A program made the translations under genes and the position numbers. Source: Fibrobacter succinogenes (GTDB taxonomy: Bacteria; Fibrobacterota; Fibrobacteria; Fibrobacterales; Fibrobacteraceae). Taken from it: a stretch of DNA of 64,000 nt. This document shows positions 18,324 to 27,342 of the stretch, one piece after another (within the stretch, counting starts at the first letter, position 1; each line of letters begins with the position of its first letter). A model generated the notes under the pieces. It was given only the letters and a program-made list of their open reading frames with translations. It searched no databases and had not been told where the DNA came from. The DNA is taken from contig CACWNW010000010.1 of assembly GCA_902762305.1 (NCBI GenBank), forward strand, positions 36,130 to 100,129, given 5' to 3'.

Positions 18324-20267
18324 TCAATGCGTTACGATACGAGTCCGTTCCAGCAGGCTATTGCCGGCATAGACAAGCACGCTGTAGGCCCCGCGCGGAA
18401 GCCCCGAAAGGTCGTGCGTAAGGGACTCACTTGCAAAGCGGAGCACGCAAAGAAGGTTTCCCTGCATGTCGAACAGGCGCACTATTTTTTCACCCGCGAC
18501 GCGGGCAAAAACCTCGAGCGTACGGCCCGAAACAGCGACGCGCACCCGCGGGTCTACGGCGGGCGCGGCGGCAAGCGCAACCACCGCAGAAGACGAAGAC
18601 TTCACACTACTGGAACTTTCCGCAGACGAGCTCGATTCTTCCGGACATTTTCCGAAGCTGTTGCCGGCATCGGGCGTGAAGCATGCCCGCTCCTTCCCGT
18701 CGAAAACGACATTGTAGATGCCCGAGATGCCCGACTTTCCACCGCCATTGACGAACGCAAAATCCTTGAAGTTCGCCCCCGACTTCACGATTTCTTTCAC
18801 CACAACACGCTGGTGGTTCGGATCTTTGTTGATCGAGTTCTGGTCGACATACAGGCTCCGGTCATAATCGATATACCAGACAAACATCGCATCCTTATAC
18901 TTGTCGCTGCCGCCCAGCTTGGAATCGAATTTCTCCGCCGGACGGTACTCCACTATGTAGTATTCGTCGGAATGATTCGGGTTCGTGACGGAATACGCCT
19001 GCATGTTCTCCAGCTTTTTCAGGCCATAGACAGCATCCTTCCCTGAAATCTCGGTCAGCGAGAGCCAGCCCATGGCCTCCCTCTCGAAAGCGGAATAGGC
19101 GGCAGGGATATTGCCCGCATTCCAACTCGTGCCGTTATACATCCCGAGCGACATGACGTCGTAATTTTCCGGCCCGGCAATCATCTGGCCTTCGCTAGTC
19201 TTGCTATAATGGTCCATCAGGCCCATCACATGGCTGAACTCGTGCGCGAAAATGCCCATCATGTTAATCTTTAAATTGCTGCTCCCGTCATCGTACTGCG
19301 CGATAAACAAGTACTTGTCGAAAACATACCCGTTGGACTTGTAGGTATACGAAAACGGGTCCGACACCGAGCCGTTCGCCGACATCTGGTACGCATGTCC
19401 CCAAAAGTTCCGGCTCTGCTTGAGCGCATCCTCTTCCATTCCGGGGAACAGGAATATGAACCCGTCCACATCCTTGCCGCTCGAACAGTACTTGTCCGCA
19501 TTCGCCATGAAATCGGCGCGATGCGTCAGGGCTGTCACGCCCGCCGACAAGAAAGCCCCCTCGTCGAAATTATTGCCCGACCCGAAACTGGTCAGCGGAA
19601 CTTCGAGCTGAATCGGGTACACATCGAAATGCGGGTTGAACTTACCGCCCGATGAATACAGGTAGTAATCGCGGAGGCTGCCGATATTGCCGTGCTTGCT
19701 GTAGCCCTCCTGGTTCAGGAAGGCATGGAATTCCGCGGAATCACCATACGCCTTGTCGGTCGTCCCCACAAGCAGTACCGGAATCCAGCGTTCGCCCGTC
19801 ACCCACTTCTGGGGCTTGGGCCTCGCCTGCCGCGCAAGTTTACCGTCCTGGTTGTAGGCCATCACGGGAATGTGTTCGAAGTTCAATCCTTCCGCGATTT
19901 TTTCGGTATCGGGAAATCGCCCCCCGTTCTGTTCCTCGTACTTCTTCAAGGCAGCCTCGCGGTCCAGCCCCTCGAGGAAATCCACATCGTCCTTGCTGCG
20001 ATCAACCGCATTTTTCGCGATTACGGAACTCGCCTGTCCCGAACCGTCCACATACACGTAGCTCCCATCACCATCACCCGTGACCAGGTAGCCGTCGACA
20101 GTTTCTGTATAATGAAAATGTTCGTCACCAAAATGGCGGATAGAAACAGAACTTCCGTCCCTGTTCTGCACTGTCTGCACCGACAAACTGGAAGGACGCG
20201 CGAAAGGCAGCGCAGCCAAGGCACAGACCAGAACGGCCACTATTTTTTTGCAGGAATTCATCATCAT
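18324..20267 (-). CDS. Secreted M6-family metalloprotease with sorting-type C-terminus
   Basis: The zinc site HEFSHVMGLMDHY (HExxHxxGxxD) near residue 335 places this about 647-residue protein in the M6 (immune inhibitor A-like) peptidases. It begins with a basic N-region and hydrophobic signal peptide (KKIVAVLVCALAALPF). A Ser-rich linker (SSSSAESSSSVKSSSSA) separates the protease from a final domain of about 85 residues, VRVAVSGRTLEVFARVAGEK then GLPRGAYSVLVYAG, which resembles the C-terminal sorting domains of type IX secretion cargo. The start at 20267 is one of three consecutive ATGs; a GTG at 20285 is an alternative. Substrate unknown. Confidence 0.88.
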   Translation of the reverse strand: MMMNSCKKIVAVLVCALAALPFARPSSLSVQTVQNRDGSSVSIRHFGDEHFHYTETVDGYLVTGDGDGSYVYVDGSGQASSVIAKNAVDRSKDDVDFLEGLDREAALKKYEEQNGGRFPDTEKIAEGLNFEHIPVMAYNQDGKLARQARPKPQKWVTGERWIPVLLVGTTDKAYGDSAEFHAFLNQEGYSKHGNIGSLRDYYLYSSGGKFNPHFDVYPIQLEVPLTSFGSGNNFDEGAFLSAGVTALTHRADFMANADKYCSSGKDVDGFIFLFPGMEEDALKQSRNFWGHAYQMSANGSVSDPFSYTYKSNGYVFDKYLFIAQYDDGSSNLKINMMGIFAHEFSHVMGLMDHYSKTSEGQMIAGPENYDVMSLGMYNGTSWNAGNIPAAYSAFEREAMGWLSLTEISGKDAVYGLKKLENMQAYSVTNPNHSDEYYIVEYRPAEKFDSKLGGSDKYKDAMFVWYIDYDRSLYVDQNSINKDPNHQRVVVKEIVKSGANFKDFAFVNGGGKSGISGIYNVVFDGKERACFTPDAGNSFGKCPEESSSSAESSSSVKSSSSAVVALAAAPAVDPRVRVAVSGRTLEVFARVAGEKIVRLFDMQGNLLCVLRFASESLTHDLSGLPRGAYSVLVYAGNSLLERTRIVTH

Positions 20268-20295
20268 CAATATAAATAAATCCACCCCAAAAGAA

Positions 20296-21012
20296 TCATT
20301 CAGAGAATGTAAAAGGTATGGTCACAGTGGTATTACCGCTCGTCACCTTGTTAAACTCCCAAGAAGCGACAGCGTCCTTGATCTGCTCATCGAATTTGTC
20401 GTAGCCGGTCGTGGACGATTCTATGGAAATACTTATCACCTTGCCGTCCGGAGCAATCGTGAACTTCAAGACCACACGACCCTGGAACTTCCTTTTTTTC
20501 AGATGCTCATTGTAGACGAGACGCAATTCCTTCAAACGCAAGCGTACCACCGCCATAATATCACCAGAAGTCCGAACACCTTCTGCCCCTTTGTCAACGT
20601 TGCGATCGACAACGGACCCGTCGCCGTTAATGCACCGTTCGCTATCGCAAATTCCTCCGGCACGTTTTCCAGCGTTATTTTTCCCGTTTGCGAATTTTGA
20701 ATAACATTCATCGAGAGCCGATTTCAAAAAGGAGTTGTATTCCGGAGACTCCCTGTTTTTTTGGTAATCGGCCTCGTATTTCAAATATTCGGATTCGCCG
20801 TATTTCTGCTGCAACCTACCAAGAGCACACCCGCAAACCTGTTCGCTTTCCATCCGCGTACAACTCTTCATGAACACGTTTTTCGTTTCCGCTGAATAAA
20901 CTGTTTTTTCAGGCTTGCTCCCCTGCGTAGCAATAGACGTCACTCCGATTGCAATCAGAGCGACACCCACAAAAGCAAGCAGTCCAAGCATTATGTTATT
21001 GGAATTTCGCAT
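20296..21012 (-). CDS. TonB-C-terminal-like (AgmX/PglI-type) envelope protein
   Basis: This about 238-residue protein has one N-terminal membrane helix (IMLGLLAFVGVALIAIGVTSI) and then a periplasmic region with a cysteine cluster (CTRMESEQVCGCALGRLQQKYGE). The last about 90 residues, VVRLRLKELRLVYNEHLKK then GRVVLKFTIAPDGKVISISI and VASWEFNK with VTIPFTF, match the TonB C-terminal domain of the AgmX/PglI group, which act in gliding or energised transport. No ExbB or ExbD gene is next to it. The start at 21012 is the first ATG. A frameshifted relative lies at 45965-46371. Confidence 0.8.
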   Translation of the reverse strand: MRNSNNIMLGLLAFVGVALIAIGVTSIATQGSKPEKTVYSAETKNVFMKSCTRMESEQVCGCALGRLQQKYGESEYLKYEADYQKNRESPEYNSFLKSALDECYSKFANGKNNAGKRAGGICDSERCINGDGSVVDRNVDKGAEGVRTSGDIMAVVRLRLKELRLVYNEHLKKRKFQGRVVLKFTIAPDGKVISISIESSTTGYDKFDEQIKDAVASWEFNKVTSGNTTVTIPFTFSE

Positions 21013-21096
21013 AGTCCAAATATACACAAAAACACAGCAAAAACAATGTTCTCAAAAAATAGAAGTATTTTTAACAAAAAATTATATATTTGAGAC

Positions 21097-21921
21097 GTGA
21101 GGCAATTTTTAGATATTTATCAGTTTACGCATTTCCGCAAGTTCTTGGAAGAATACCAGGCCGCCCGCGCCAAGGCGGAGCCCGGCTTTACCCGGACCGA
21201 AATCTGCAACCTGCTCGGGCTAGAAAAGAGCCGCAGTTACTTCGCCGATGTTCTCAGGGGCAAGAAGGTCTCCCCTCGCATGGTGGCCAAGTTCATCGAG
21301 ATTCTCGAACTCGACAAGAAAGAGGCGAAGTATTTCGAGACGCTGGTGCAGCTCGACCAGGCGAAAAGCGATGCCGCCCGCGATGCAGCGATGCAGGAAA
21401 TTCTGAAGCAGCACCCGAACCCGCAACACATCGTGAACGAGGACGCCTACGAATACTACAGCCGCTGGTACAACAGCGCGCTCTTCGCCATCCTCGATGC
21501 GATGGACGTGACCGACGACATGGCGCCGGTGCAAAAGCGCATATTCCCGAAGGTCCCGCTCGGCAAGCTCAAGGAATCGCTAGCCCTGCTGGAGCGGCTC
21601 GGGCTTGCCCGCAAGAACGAAGAAGGCTTCTGGAAGCCCACCAAGGAAAGCATCAGCAGCGGGCCGTACAACAATGCGGACCTAGTCAAGCAATACCAAC
21701 TGCAGTGTTTCGAACTCTCGAAGCAAGCGCTGATGACACCCCCGAAGAAGCCGACCGTCATGAGCACGCTCACCTTCAGCATCTCGAGCGAGGCATACAA
21801 GAAACTCGAGGCGGAACTGCAGGAATTCAAGGCGAAGGCAAGGCGCATCATCGGCGAGGACAAGGAAAAGGCCGACGGCGTCTACCAGATGAACATCCAC
21901 CTGTTTTCGAATTTGGAGTGA
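21097..21921 (+). CDS. TIGR02147-family putative regulator, copy 1
   Basis: This 274-residue protein begins with GTG at 21097. It has the layout of the TIGR02147 family, which is greatly expanded in Fibrobacter: an N-terminal YxDYRxFLxxY-like stretch (here YQFTHFRKFLEEYQAA), a helix-turn-helix-like segment (TEICNLLGLEKSRSYFADVLRGKKVS), a middle ending in EDAYEYYSRWYNSALFAILD, and the tail DGVYQMNIHLFSNLE. A TATATT sequence lies six bases before the start, so the transcript may be leaderless. The stop overlaps the ribosome site of the following lipoprotein gene, so the two form a unit. The family is annotated as DNA-binding by inference only. Confidence 0.85.
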   Translation: MRQFLDIYQFTHFRKFLEEYQAARAKAEPGFTRTEICNLLGLEKSRSYFADVLRGKKVSPRMVAKFIEILELDKKEAKYFETLVQLDQAKSDAARDAAMQEILKQHPNPQHIVNEDAYEYYSRWYNSALFAILDAMDVTDDMAPVQKRIFPKVPLGKLKESLALLERLGLARKNEEGFWKPTKESISSGPYNNADLVKQYQLQCFELSKQALMTPPKKPTVMSTLTFSISSEAYKKLEAELQEFKAKARRIIGEDKEKADGVYQMNIHLFSNLE

Positions 21922-21928
21922 CGTGGGA

Positions 21929-23542
21929 ATGATGAAGTTGAAAAGCGTATTCTTTTTTAGCGCGGCGGCACTGCTGTCGCTGTTTATGGCGTGCAGCAAC
22001 GGCGAAGATACCGCGGGCGTCTTGACCGAAACAGAGTCTGGAAAAACGGCAAGCCTCATGGTCCATGTGGAACCATCGGCATACACCCTTGTTGATTTCC
22101 AGAGCGAAGAAAAAGCGGCCGCGGCCAGCACTCAACTGTACCTCATTCGAACCATCGACAAGCGAAGTGTAGTCGTCGATTCTGCCGCACTAGACAGCAA
22201 CGATTGCGCCACAATCAAGGTTCCTCTCGATTCCGATTTCAGCATTATCGCATACAATTCCAAAACCGTCTCACACCACATCCAGACTGCGATTGTCACC
22301 AAGGCAATGCTCGAATTCCGAGATGTCCTTACGGATGAAGGCCTTACCGAAGACACCGTAAACCTAAGCCTGCAAAGTTCTTCCACCATTCTGCTTTTCG
22401 CAAACGCTATCAAGCTTTCCTTGGGCGACTCCGTATGCGTTTCAGGAACCTTCGCCTGCGGAATTTACGACCAAGCCGCGCAAGATTCCGGATTCATCAC
22501 CATCGAAGGCATCCCGGCCCAGACTCCTTACGAAACCTATGTAGATTACAAACAAATCGAGGTCATAAGCAACGGTTCCGTCACTACTGATTCTATCGGT
22601 TGGAGAGTCTTTCCTGGCGAAACGAGAAACGCCACCAAGGGAATCGTCATCGAAAGTGCAAGGGAAATCAGCTACACGCTTCCCCAAATTCCCTTATTGG
22701 ATAGTCTAGGGGACAAGCGCCTTGACTCGTTGATTGCGCCTTTCAGGCGAGCTAAAAACAATTACGACGATATTATCTGCGCCTTCGGGAGTATTTTCGG
22801 ACATTCTTTCATGGATCCCGAAAAAAGGGAACTTCCTTATAGCGGCATTCAAAAGAGCGCCGATTCCGTCACCTACTGGGTCACCTTGCCTCCCCTCGAA
22901 GATTCAGTTCAGATAACTTATATCGAAGGCGAAATCAGTCCGCAAATCGATTCACCGTCCGACCGTGTGAATCGCTACGGCAATATGAAACCCAACGATT
23001 CGCTGGAAGGTGGTTACTGGAAAGGGGATTCATATATCGAGAGCCTTTTTTCCGAAGATTCTAGCATAGCCATCAGTTTCTGGATTCAAGCGGACAGTGC
23101 CGATTCCAGCAAGATAGACTCTACGGAAGAAGCCTCCGACATCATCCTGTCCGCGACAAACGAAGGCGTCGGCCTTGAAATCGGACGCTGCACTTCCGAC
23201 AAGGAAGCGGCCTGCATCAAAATTTACAACGGCATCGATACCGCCTCGACGGATTCCGTCAATTACGGCAAAGCAAAAATCCTAGACGGACAAAAGCACC
23301 ACATGTCGCTTGTCATCCACAAAAAACACCTTACCATCGTCATCGACGGCAACACGATTCGCGACACAGACCTGAAGCTTTCGCAGCAATTCTACACGCT
23401 TCAAAAAATCAAGATCGGGAACTACGCACTCGACAATTTCTTGCTCTATTCCTTCGGCGACTACATCCGCAAACCCGAAGACAAGGACTGGACCCGCCTC
23501 AAGGCATGGCTCATGGCCTTCTACGAATTGCAAAAACAGTAG
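21929..23542 (+). CDS. Lipoprotein with C-terminal LamG-like domain
   Basis: The N-terminus MMKLKSVFFFSAAALLSLFMACSNG is a lipoprotein signal with the lipobox cysteine in FMAC. The next about 260 residues are an unknown beta-rich region. The C-terminal third (EGGYWKGDSYIESLFSEDSS, then ISFWIQADSAD, HHMSLVIHKKHLTIVIDG and KIKIGNYALDNFLLYSF) follows the LamG or concanavalin-like jellyroll pattern, which often binds sugars. The start at 21929 has GGAG ten bases upstream; that site overlaps the stop of the TIGR02147 gene. A surface, possibly carbohydrate-binding role is inferred. Confidence 0.8.
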   Translation: MMKLKSVFFFSAAALLSLFMACSNGEDTAGVLTETESGKTASLMVHVEPSAYTLVDFQSEEKAAAASTQLYLIRTIDKRSVVVDSAALDSNDCATIKVPLDSDFSIIAYNSKTVSHHIQTAIVTKAMLEFRDVLTDEGLTEDTVNLSLQSSSTILLFANAIKLSLGDSVCVSGTFACGIYDQAAQDSGFITIEGIPAQTPYETYVDYKQIEVISNGSVTTDSIGWRVFPGETRNATKGIVIESAREISYTLPQIPLLDSLGDKRLDSLIAPFRRAKNNYDDIICAFGSIFGHSFMDPEKRELPYSGIQKSADSVTYWVTLPPLEDSVQITYIEGEISPQIDSPSDRVNRYGNMKPNDSLEGGYWKGDSYIESLFSEDSSIAISFWIQADSADSSKIDSTEEASDIILSATNEGVGLEIGRCTSDKEAACIKIYNGIDTASTDSVNYGKAKILDGQKHHMSLVIHKKHLTIVIDGNTIRDTDLKLSQQFYTLQKIKIGNYALDNFLLYSFGDYIRKPEDKDWTRLKAWLMAFYELQKQ

Positions 23543-23579
23543 ACATTCATCACCCGATGTCACCCCGGACACTTCATTT

Positions 23580-23652
23580 GTCATTCCCGACTCACGCAAT
23601 ATGTCATCCCCGACTAACGCAATGTGTCATCCCCGACTTGGTCGGGGATCTC
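23580..23652. repeat. Tandem 23-bp repeats ending in a REP-like palindrome
   Basis: Three units start with GTCATYCCCGACT, at 23580, 23603 and 23626, spaced exactly 23 bases. The third runs into a palindrome (CCCCGACTTGGTCGGGG). Similar GTCATCCCCGAC sequences are dispersed in many bacterial genomes. The palindrome sits between the lipoprotein stop and the ferredoxin start and could also end transcription of the former. Confidence 0.75.
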
Positions 23653-23675
23653 CTTTTTTATTATATTGTTTTACA

Positions 23676-23867
23676 ATGAAGAAACTCGTTCACGACCGTA
23701 AGATCTGCCTCGCCTGCGCGGGCTGCGTGGGCATTTGCCCCAAGATGGCGCTCGACATGTTCGGGCTCGACCTGCAGATTGATTCCGAAAAATGCATCAA
23801 GTGCGGCATCTGCGTAAAGGGATGCCCCGTCGGTGCGCTAAAGATTACGGAGGTGGACAATGCTTGA
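23676..23867 (+). CDS. Small 2[4Fe-4S] ferredoxin
   Basis: This 63-residue protein carries two cluster motifs, CLACAGCVGICPK and CIKCGICVKGCPVGAL. The start was set at MKKLVHD (23676), because the longer frame runs into the upstream repeats. No Shine-Dalgarno sequence precedes it; TATATT lies eight bases upstream, so it may be leaderless. Its last codons overlap the start of the flavoprotein gene by eight bases, so it is very likely the electron donor for that reductase. Confidence 0.93.
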   Translation: MKKLVHDRKICLACAGCVGICPKMALDMFGLDLQIDSEKCIKCGICVKGCPVGALKITEVDNA

Positions 23868-25077
23868 TTCCCGTTACGATGTCGTGGTGATTGGCGCCGG
23901 GCCCGGAGGCTCCGTTGCCGCAAGGAACCTCGCACGGGCGGGGCACAAGGTACTGCTTCTCGAGAAGCGCGAACGCATCGGCTTCCCGGTGCGCTGCGGG
24001 GAGGCGAGCACTACGCTGGCCGACCTCCAGACATTCGGCCCCATCGACGAGAGCTGTATCGAAACAATCATCAACGGGCTTTTCATCTATGGCCCGAACG
24101 GCGTGAACATCGAAGTCCCGAAACCGAACACGGGCATCATGCTCAACCGCGAAATCTTTGACCCGTGGCTCGCAAAGCTTGCGGCCGACGACGGCGCCCA
24201 GGTAGAGACCTGCGCACGCGTCGAGTTCGTGGGCGATGTCGAAGGCGACACACGCATGGTCCGGGTCGTCCTCGGGAAGGGCGACGGAAACGGCAGTGTC
24301 ACCGAGACTGGCACGCAGGAAATCTTCGCGAAGATGGTCATCGCGGCCGACGGCGTAGAAAGCCGCATCGGGCGCATGGTGGGCCTCGACTGCGGGCAGA
24401 ACCCGCGCGAGACATGCACCGGCGTAGACATCCAGGTACAGGGGCTCCTCACAAAGCCCGACTACCTCACCTTCTGGCAGGGCCACGACTTTATCAACGA
24501 CGGCTACATCTGGAGTTTCCCGAAACAGAAGTCGAACGTCACGAACTTCGGCGCAGGCTTCCTAGCCGCGAACAAACACTCGGGCAACATCCTCGAAGTC
24601 ACGATGGAATGGCTCGAGAAACTCTTCCCGGGGGCAAAAATCAACCACACCGTCGGCGGGCTCGTGCCCGTTTCCAGCACGCTCAAGAACTACACGCTCG
24701 ACCGCCTGGCCCTCGTGGGCGACGCCGCCCACCACACCAACCCGCTCACGGGTGGTGGCATCGCTGCCGCGATGAGGGCCGGCCGTTTCTGCGCCGAATA
24801 TGTGGACCAGGGCCTCAAGGCGACCTCCGGCGAAGCTGCCGCACTCAGCCAAAAATTCCTCAAGCAGTACGAAAAGCGCTGCCACAGCCAATTCGGCAAG
24901 ACGCACGATTTCGAGTACAAGTTCCGCAGGTTCCTGCTCGCCATCAACCGCGAAGAACAAATCGGGCTCTACAAGGTGCTGCAGGGATTCGCCCTGAGCG
25001 GGTACAAGAAGAGTGCCTTCCTCAAGACGCCCATCCAGACAATGAAATACCTCGTCAAGTTCGCAAAGTTCAAGTAA
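23860..25077 (+). CDS. Geranylgeranyl reductase-family FAD-dependent protein
   Basis: This 405-residue flavoprotein opens with DVVVIGAGPGGSVAARNLARAGHKVLLLEKR (FAD Rossmann motif, residues 7-37). PVRCGEAS near residue 46 is the family's active-site cysteine motif, and RLALVGDAAHHTNPLTGGGIAAAMRAGR near residue 280 is the second FAD motif. Homologs reduce double bonds of isoprenoid chains, for example in menaquinone, chlorophyll side chains or archaeal lipids. In a bacterium with complex I, saturation of menaquinone is a plausible role, but this is inference. It overlaps the ferredoxin gene, its likely electron donor. Confidence 0.9.
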   Translation: MLDSRYDVVVIGAGPGGSVAARNLARAGHKVLLLEKRERIGFPVRCGEASTTLADLQTFGPIDESCIETIINGLFIYGPNGVNIEVPKPNTGIMLNREIFDPWLAKLAADDGAQVETCARVEFVGDVEGDTRMVRVVLGKGDGNGSVTETGTQEIFAKMVIAADGVESRIGRMVGLDCGQNPRETCTGVDIQVQGLLTKPDYLTFWQGHDFINDGYIWSFPKQKSNVTNFGAGFLAANKHSGNILEVTMEWLEKLFPGAKINHTVGGLVPVSSTLKNYTLDRLALVGDAAHHTNPLTGGGIAAAMRAGRFCAEYVDQGLKATSGEAAALSQKFLKQYEKRCHSQFGKTHDFEYKFRRFLLAINREEQIGLYKVLQGFALSGYKKSAFLKTPIQTMKYLVKFAKFK

Positions 25078-25227
25078 ACGGCCTTCGGGCGACCTTCCGT
25101 TTGTCGCCAATCACAATAACGGCCCTCTCAACGCCCAAGGTGACGAAAAATATTGCACCTGGCGGTTCCATATGGTATATTCTTTTCAATAACCTATGGA
25201 TTCTGTCAAACCTCAAAAGAGCCTGTC

Positions 25228-25905
25228 ATGAATAAAAAGAACGGTTTCACCCTCATCGAAATCATGGTGGTCATCGTCATCATGGGCATTCTTGCTGCAA
25301 TTGCCGTACCCAAGCTTTTCGGCATGATGGCAAAGGCGAAAGCCTCCGAAATACCCATGGCGGCAGGTTCCTATATCCACCTGCAAGATGCCTATTTGCA
25401 CCAAGGGCGCGGCGTAGGCACTTGGGAGGATATCGGCTACAAGTCCCCCGGTAACGGAAAGACCAATTCTTTTGAATACGGCAACTGCCTCCCAGAAAAG
25501 ACTTCGAACGAAGAGAATGTCAACAGCTTCATCGGTTGGCATGCAACAAATCTCTCCAGCCTCAACGACTGCGCCGTACGCAGTTCCTGGGGTATTGTTA
25601 TCACACCCGACAACCAAAATAGAGCCTATTACAACCAGGTCGTGTCATCAGCGGAATGCGCCATGCTCACCAACAACTGGGCAATCGGCGATATCAACGG
25701 AAGTTCCTGCACTGTGGGAACAACGCAAGTTGCACAGCAAGATTCTGATGGCAACGACTGCGCACCGGGCAACGGAAACGGAGCCGGCCTCAAGAACGCA
25801 TACGGTCAACAGAAAAAATGCAACGATAGCGCCAGCCACCCCGGCAACAGCAACAACGGGAATGGCAACGGAAACGGGAACGGCAAAAACAAGAACAAGA
25901 ACTAA
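25228..25905 (+). CDS. Type IV pilin-like protein, short copy
   Basis: The prepilin motif MNKKNGFTLIEIMVVIVIMG has the cleavage Gly, the +5 glutamate and the hydrophobic stem helix. The full protein has 225 residues. A globular part with several cysteines (NCLPEK, NDCAVRSSWGI, AECAMLTNNW) follows, and the protein ends in a low-complexity Gly-Asn tail (NGNGNGNGNGKNKNKN). It shares its first about 180 residues with the next gene (LQDAYLHQGRGVGTWEDIGY versus LQNTYLHENNGVGSWQNIGY), so the two arose by duplication. No pilus assembly genes are in the window. The start at 25228 fits the prepilin signal. Confidence 0.9.
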   Translation: MNKKNGFTLIEIMVVIVIMGILAAIAVPKLFGMMAKAKASEIPMAAGSYIHLQDAYLHQGRGVGTWEDIGYKSPGNGKTNSFEYGNCLPEKTSNEENVNSFIGWHATNLSSLNDCAVRSSWGIVITPDNQNRAYYNQVVSSAECAMLTNNWAIGDINGSSCTVGTTQVAQQDSDGNDCAPGNGNGAGLKNAYGQQKKCNDSASHPGNSNNGNGNGNGNGKNKNKN

Positions 25906-26053
25906 TAGCCGTTAAAGCCAAAACAAGACCTTATTCCAACTTGGAGTAAGGCAAAACGGAATATTTTTTCCGGTCCCCCAGACCCCTTCCCCCCTCAAAC
26001 ATTATATTTTTCTTACAGCCCGCTTTCCGACGGTTTCGGGAAGGAGTTTTCTT

Positions 26054-27304
26054 ATGCTGAAAAAGAACGGTTTTACACTCATCGAAATAATGGTCGTCAT
26101 CGTCATCTTGGGCGTACTCGCGGCGGTAGGCGTGCCCAAAATGTTCGGCGTCATCGCGAAGGCCAAGGCATCGGAAGTTCCCGTCGCCGCAGGCACCTAC
26201 ATAAGCCTGCAGAACACCTACCTGCACGAAAACAACGGCGTAGGCAGCTGGCAGAATATCGGCTACGGAGCGCCCGACGGAGGCAAGACCGAATATTTCG
26301 AATACAAGGGCTGCATCCAGGGGACAATTCCCTTCTCGGTTGCCGAGCCCGGAATGCCGGGGTGGATCGCGAGCAACATCACGAGGCTCAATTCCTGCAA
26401 AAGCGGAAGCACATGGGCAGTCATCATCGACCCCGCGGGCGAACACGCGATCAGTTACCAGCAGCTCGTTTCCTCAGAAGACTGCGCCATGCTGACGCAC
26501 AACTGGGATGTCGGAAGCATAACCGAAGGAATGTGCGAAGCCACGGCCGAACTGCATAAGGCAACCCCCAAGCCCCCAGAAGACGACCCCGAAGAAGAGG
26601 AAGATGACGACAGCTCAGAGCCGGAACCGGGAAGTTCCCCGACCGGGCCCGCCAGCAGTTCCAGCGCCAAGTCATCGCAGAGCCAGGGCGACTGCGAAGC
26701 GCTCTCCAAGGCCATCAAGAACGAGAACGGGAACAAATTCGGCTGGGTATGCGTCTCGGAATGCGGAACGTTCGCTCCTCCGGGAAAAGCCCGTAACAGC
26801 GGGTTTACCGGCAATTACCAAAAAAAGAAGAATTCGTCAACTTGCGAGAAAACGACTCCCGACAATGGTTCCGGAGAAAGCGGCCAAGACAACAGCAATA
26901 ACGGCAATTCCTCGGCAGCCCCCCAGAGTTCCGCCTCGAACAGCGGAAGTGCAGCCAATACCGTCGAAAGCAGCAACAGCGCAAGCGGCGGCAGCGGCAA
27001 TGGCGGGAACGGCGGCGGCACCGAAGGAAACGGTGGCGGGAACGGTTCGCCCAGCGGGACAAGCAACGCGCAGCAAAATTACAGCACCACGCAAGTGAAC
27101 GGGACAAGTTCGAGCACGGCACCGACCATAACGGACCAAAGCGGCAATCCCATTTCTGCAGAGGATTACGAAAATATTCCCGACGAAGTCTGCACCACGA
27201 AGATTACCGGAAAAGGGTGCCAGCACAACAGCACCATTCCCAAATCCGAATGCGAAATATACAACACAAGTACCAAGATCTGCACAAAGAAGAAATCTTC
27301 TTAA
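26054..27304 (+). CDS. Type IV pilin-like protein with long low-complexity tail
   Basis: This 416-residue protein starts MLKKNGFTLIEIMVVIVILG, a prepilin signal, and has the same globular domain as its upstream paralog (SSEDCAMLTHNWDVG). After residue 180 it carries an acidic Pro-rich stretch, a Ser-rich linker, a small Cys domain (CVSECGTFAPPG) and then about 90 residues of Gly, Asn and Ser repeats, ending in another Cys-containing piece (CTTKITGKGCQHNSTIPKSEC). Ordinary pilins have 130 to 180 residues, so this looks like a display protein on a pilus stem. AAGGAG lies upstream of the start. Confidence 0.88.
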   Translation: MLKKNGFTLIEIMVVIVILGVLAAVGVPKMFGVIAKAKASEVPVAAGTYISLQNTYLHENNGVGSWQNIGYGAPDGGKTEYFEYKGCIQGTIPFSVAEPGMPGWIASNITRLNSCKSGSTWAVIIDPAGEHAISYQQLVSSEDCAMLTHNWDVGSITEGMCEATAELHKATPKPPEDDPEEEEDDDSSEPEPGSSPTGPASSSSAKSSQSQGDCEALSKAIKNENGNKFGWVCVSECGTFAPPGKARNSGFTGNYQKKKNSSTCEKTTPDNGSGESGQDNSNNGNSSAAPQSSASNSGSAANTVESSNSASGGSGNGGNGGGTEGNGGGNGSPSGTSNAQQNYSTTQVNGTSSSTAPTITDQSGNPISAEDYENIPDEVCTTKITGKGCQHNSTIPKSECEIYNTSTKICTKKKSS

Positions 27305-27342
27305 GACAAATCTTCCTGTAACAAGCGCCAGGCCGGATTCCG

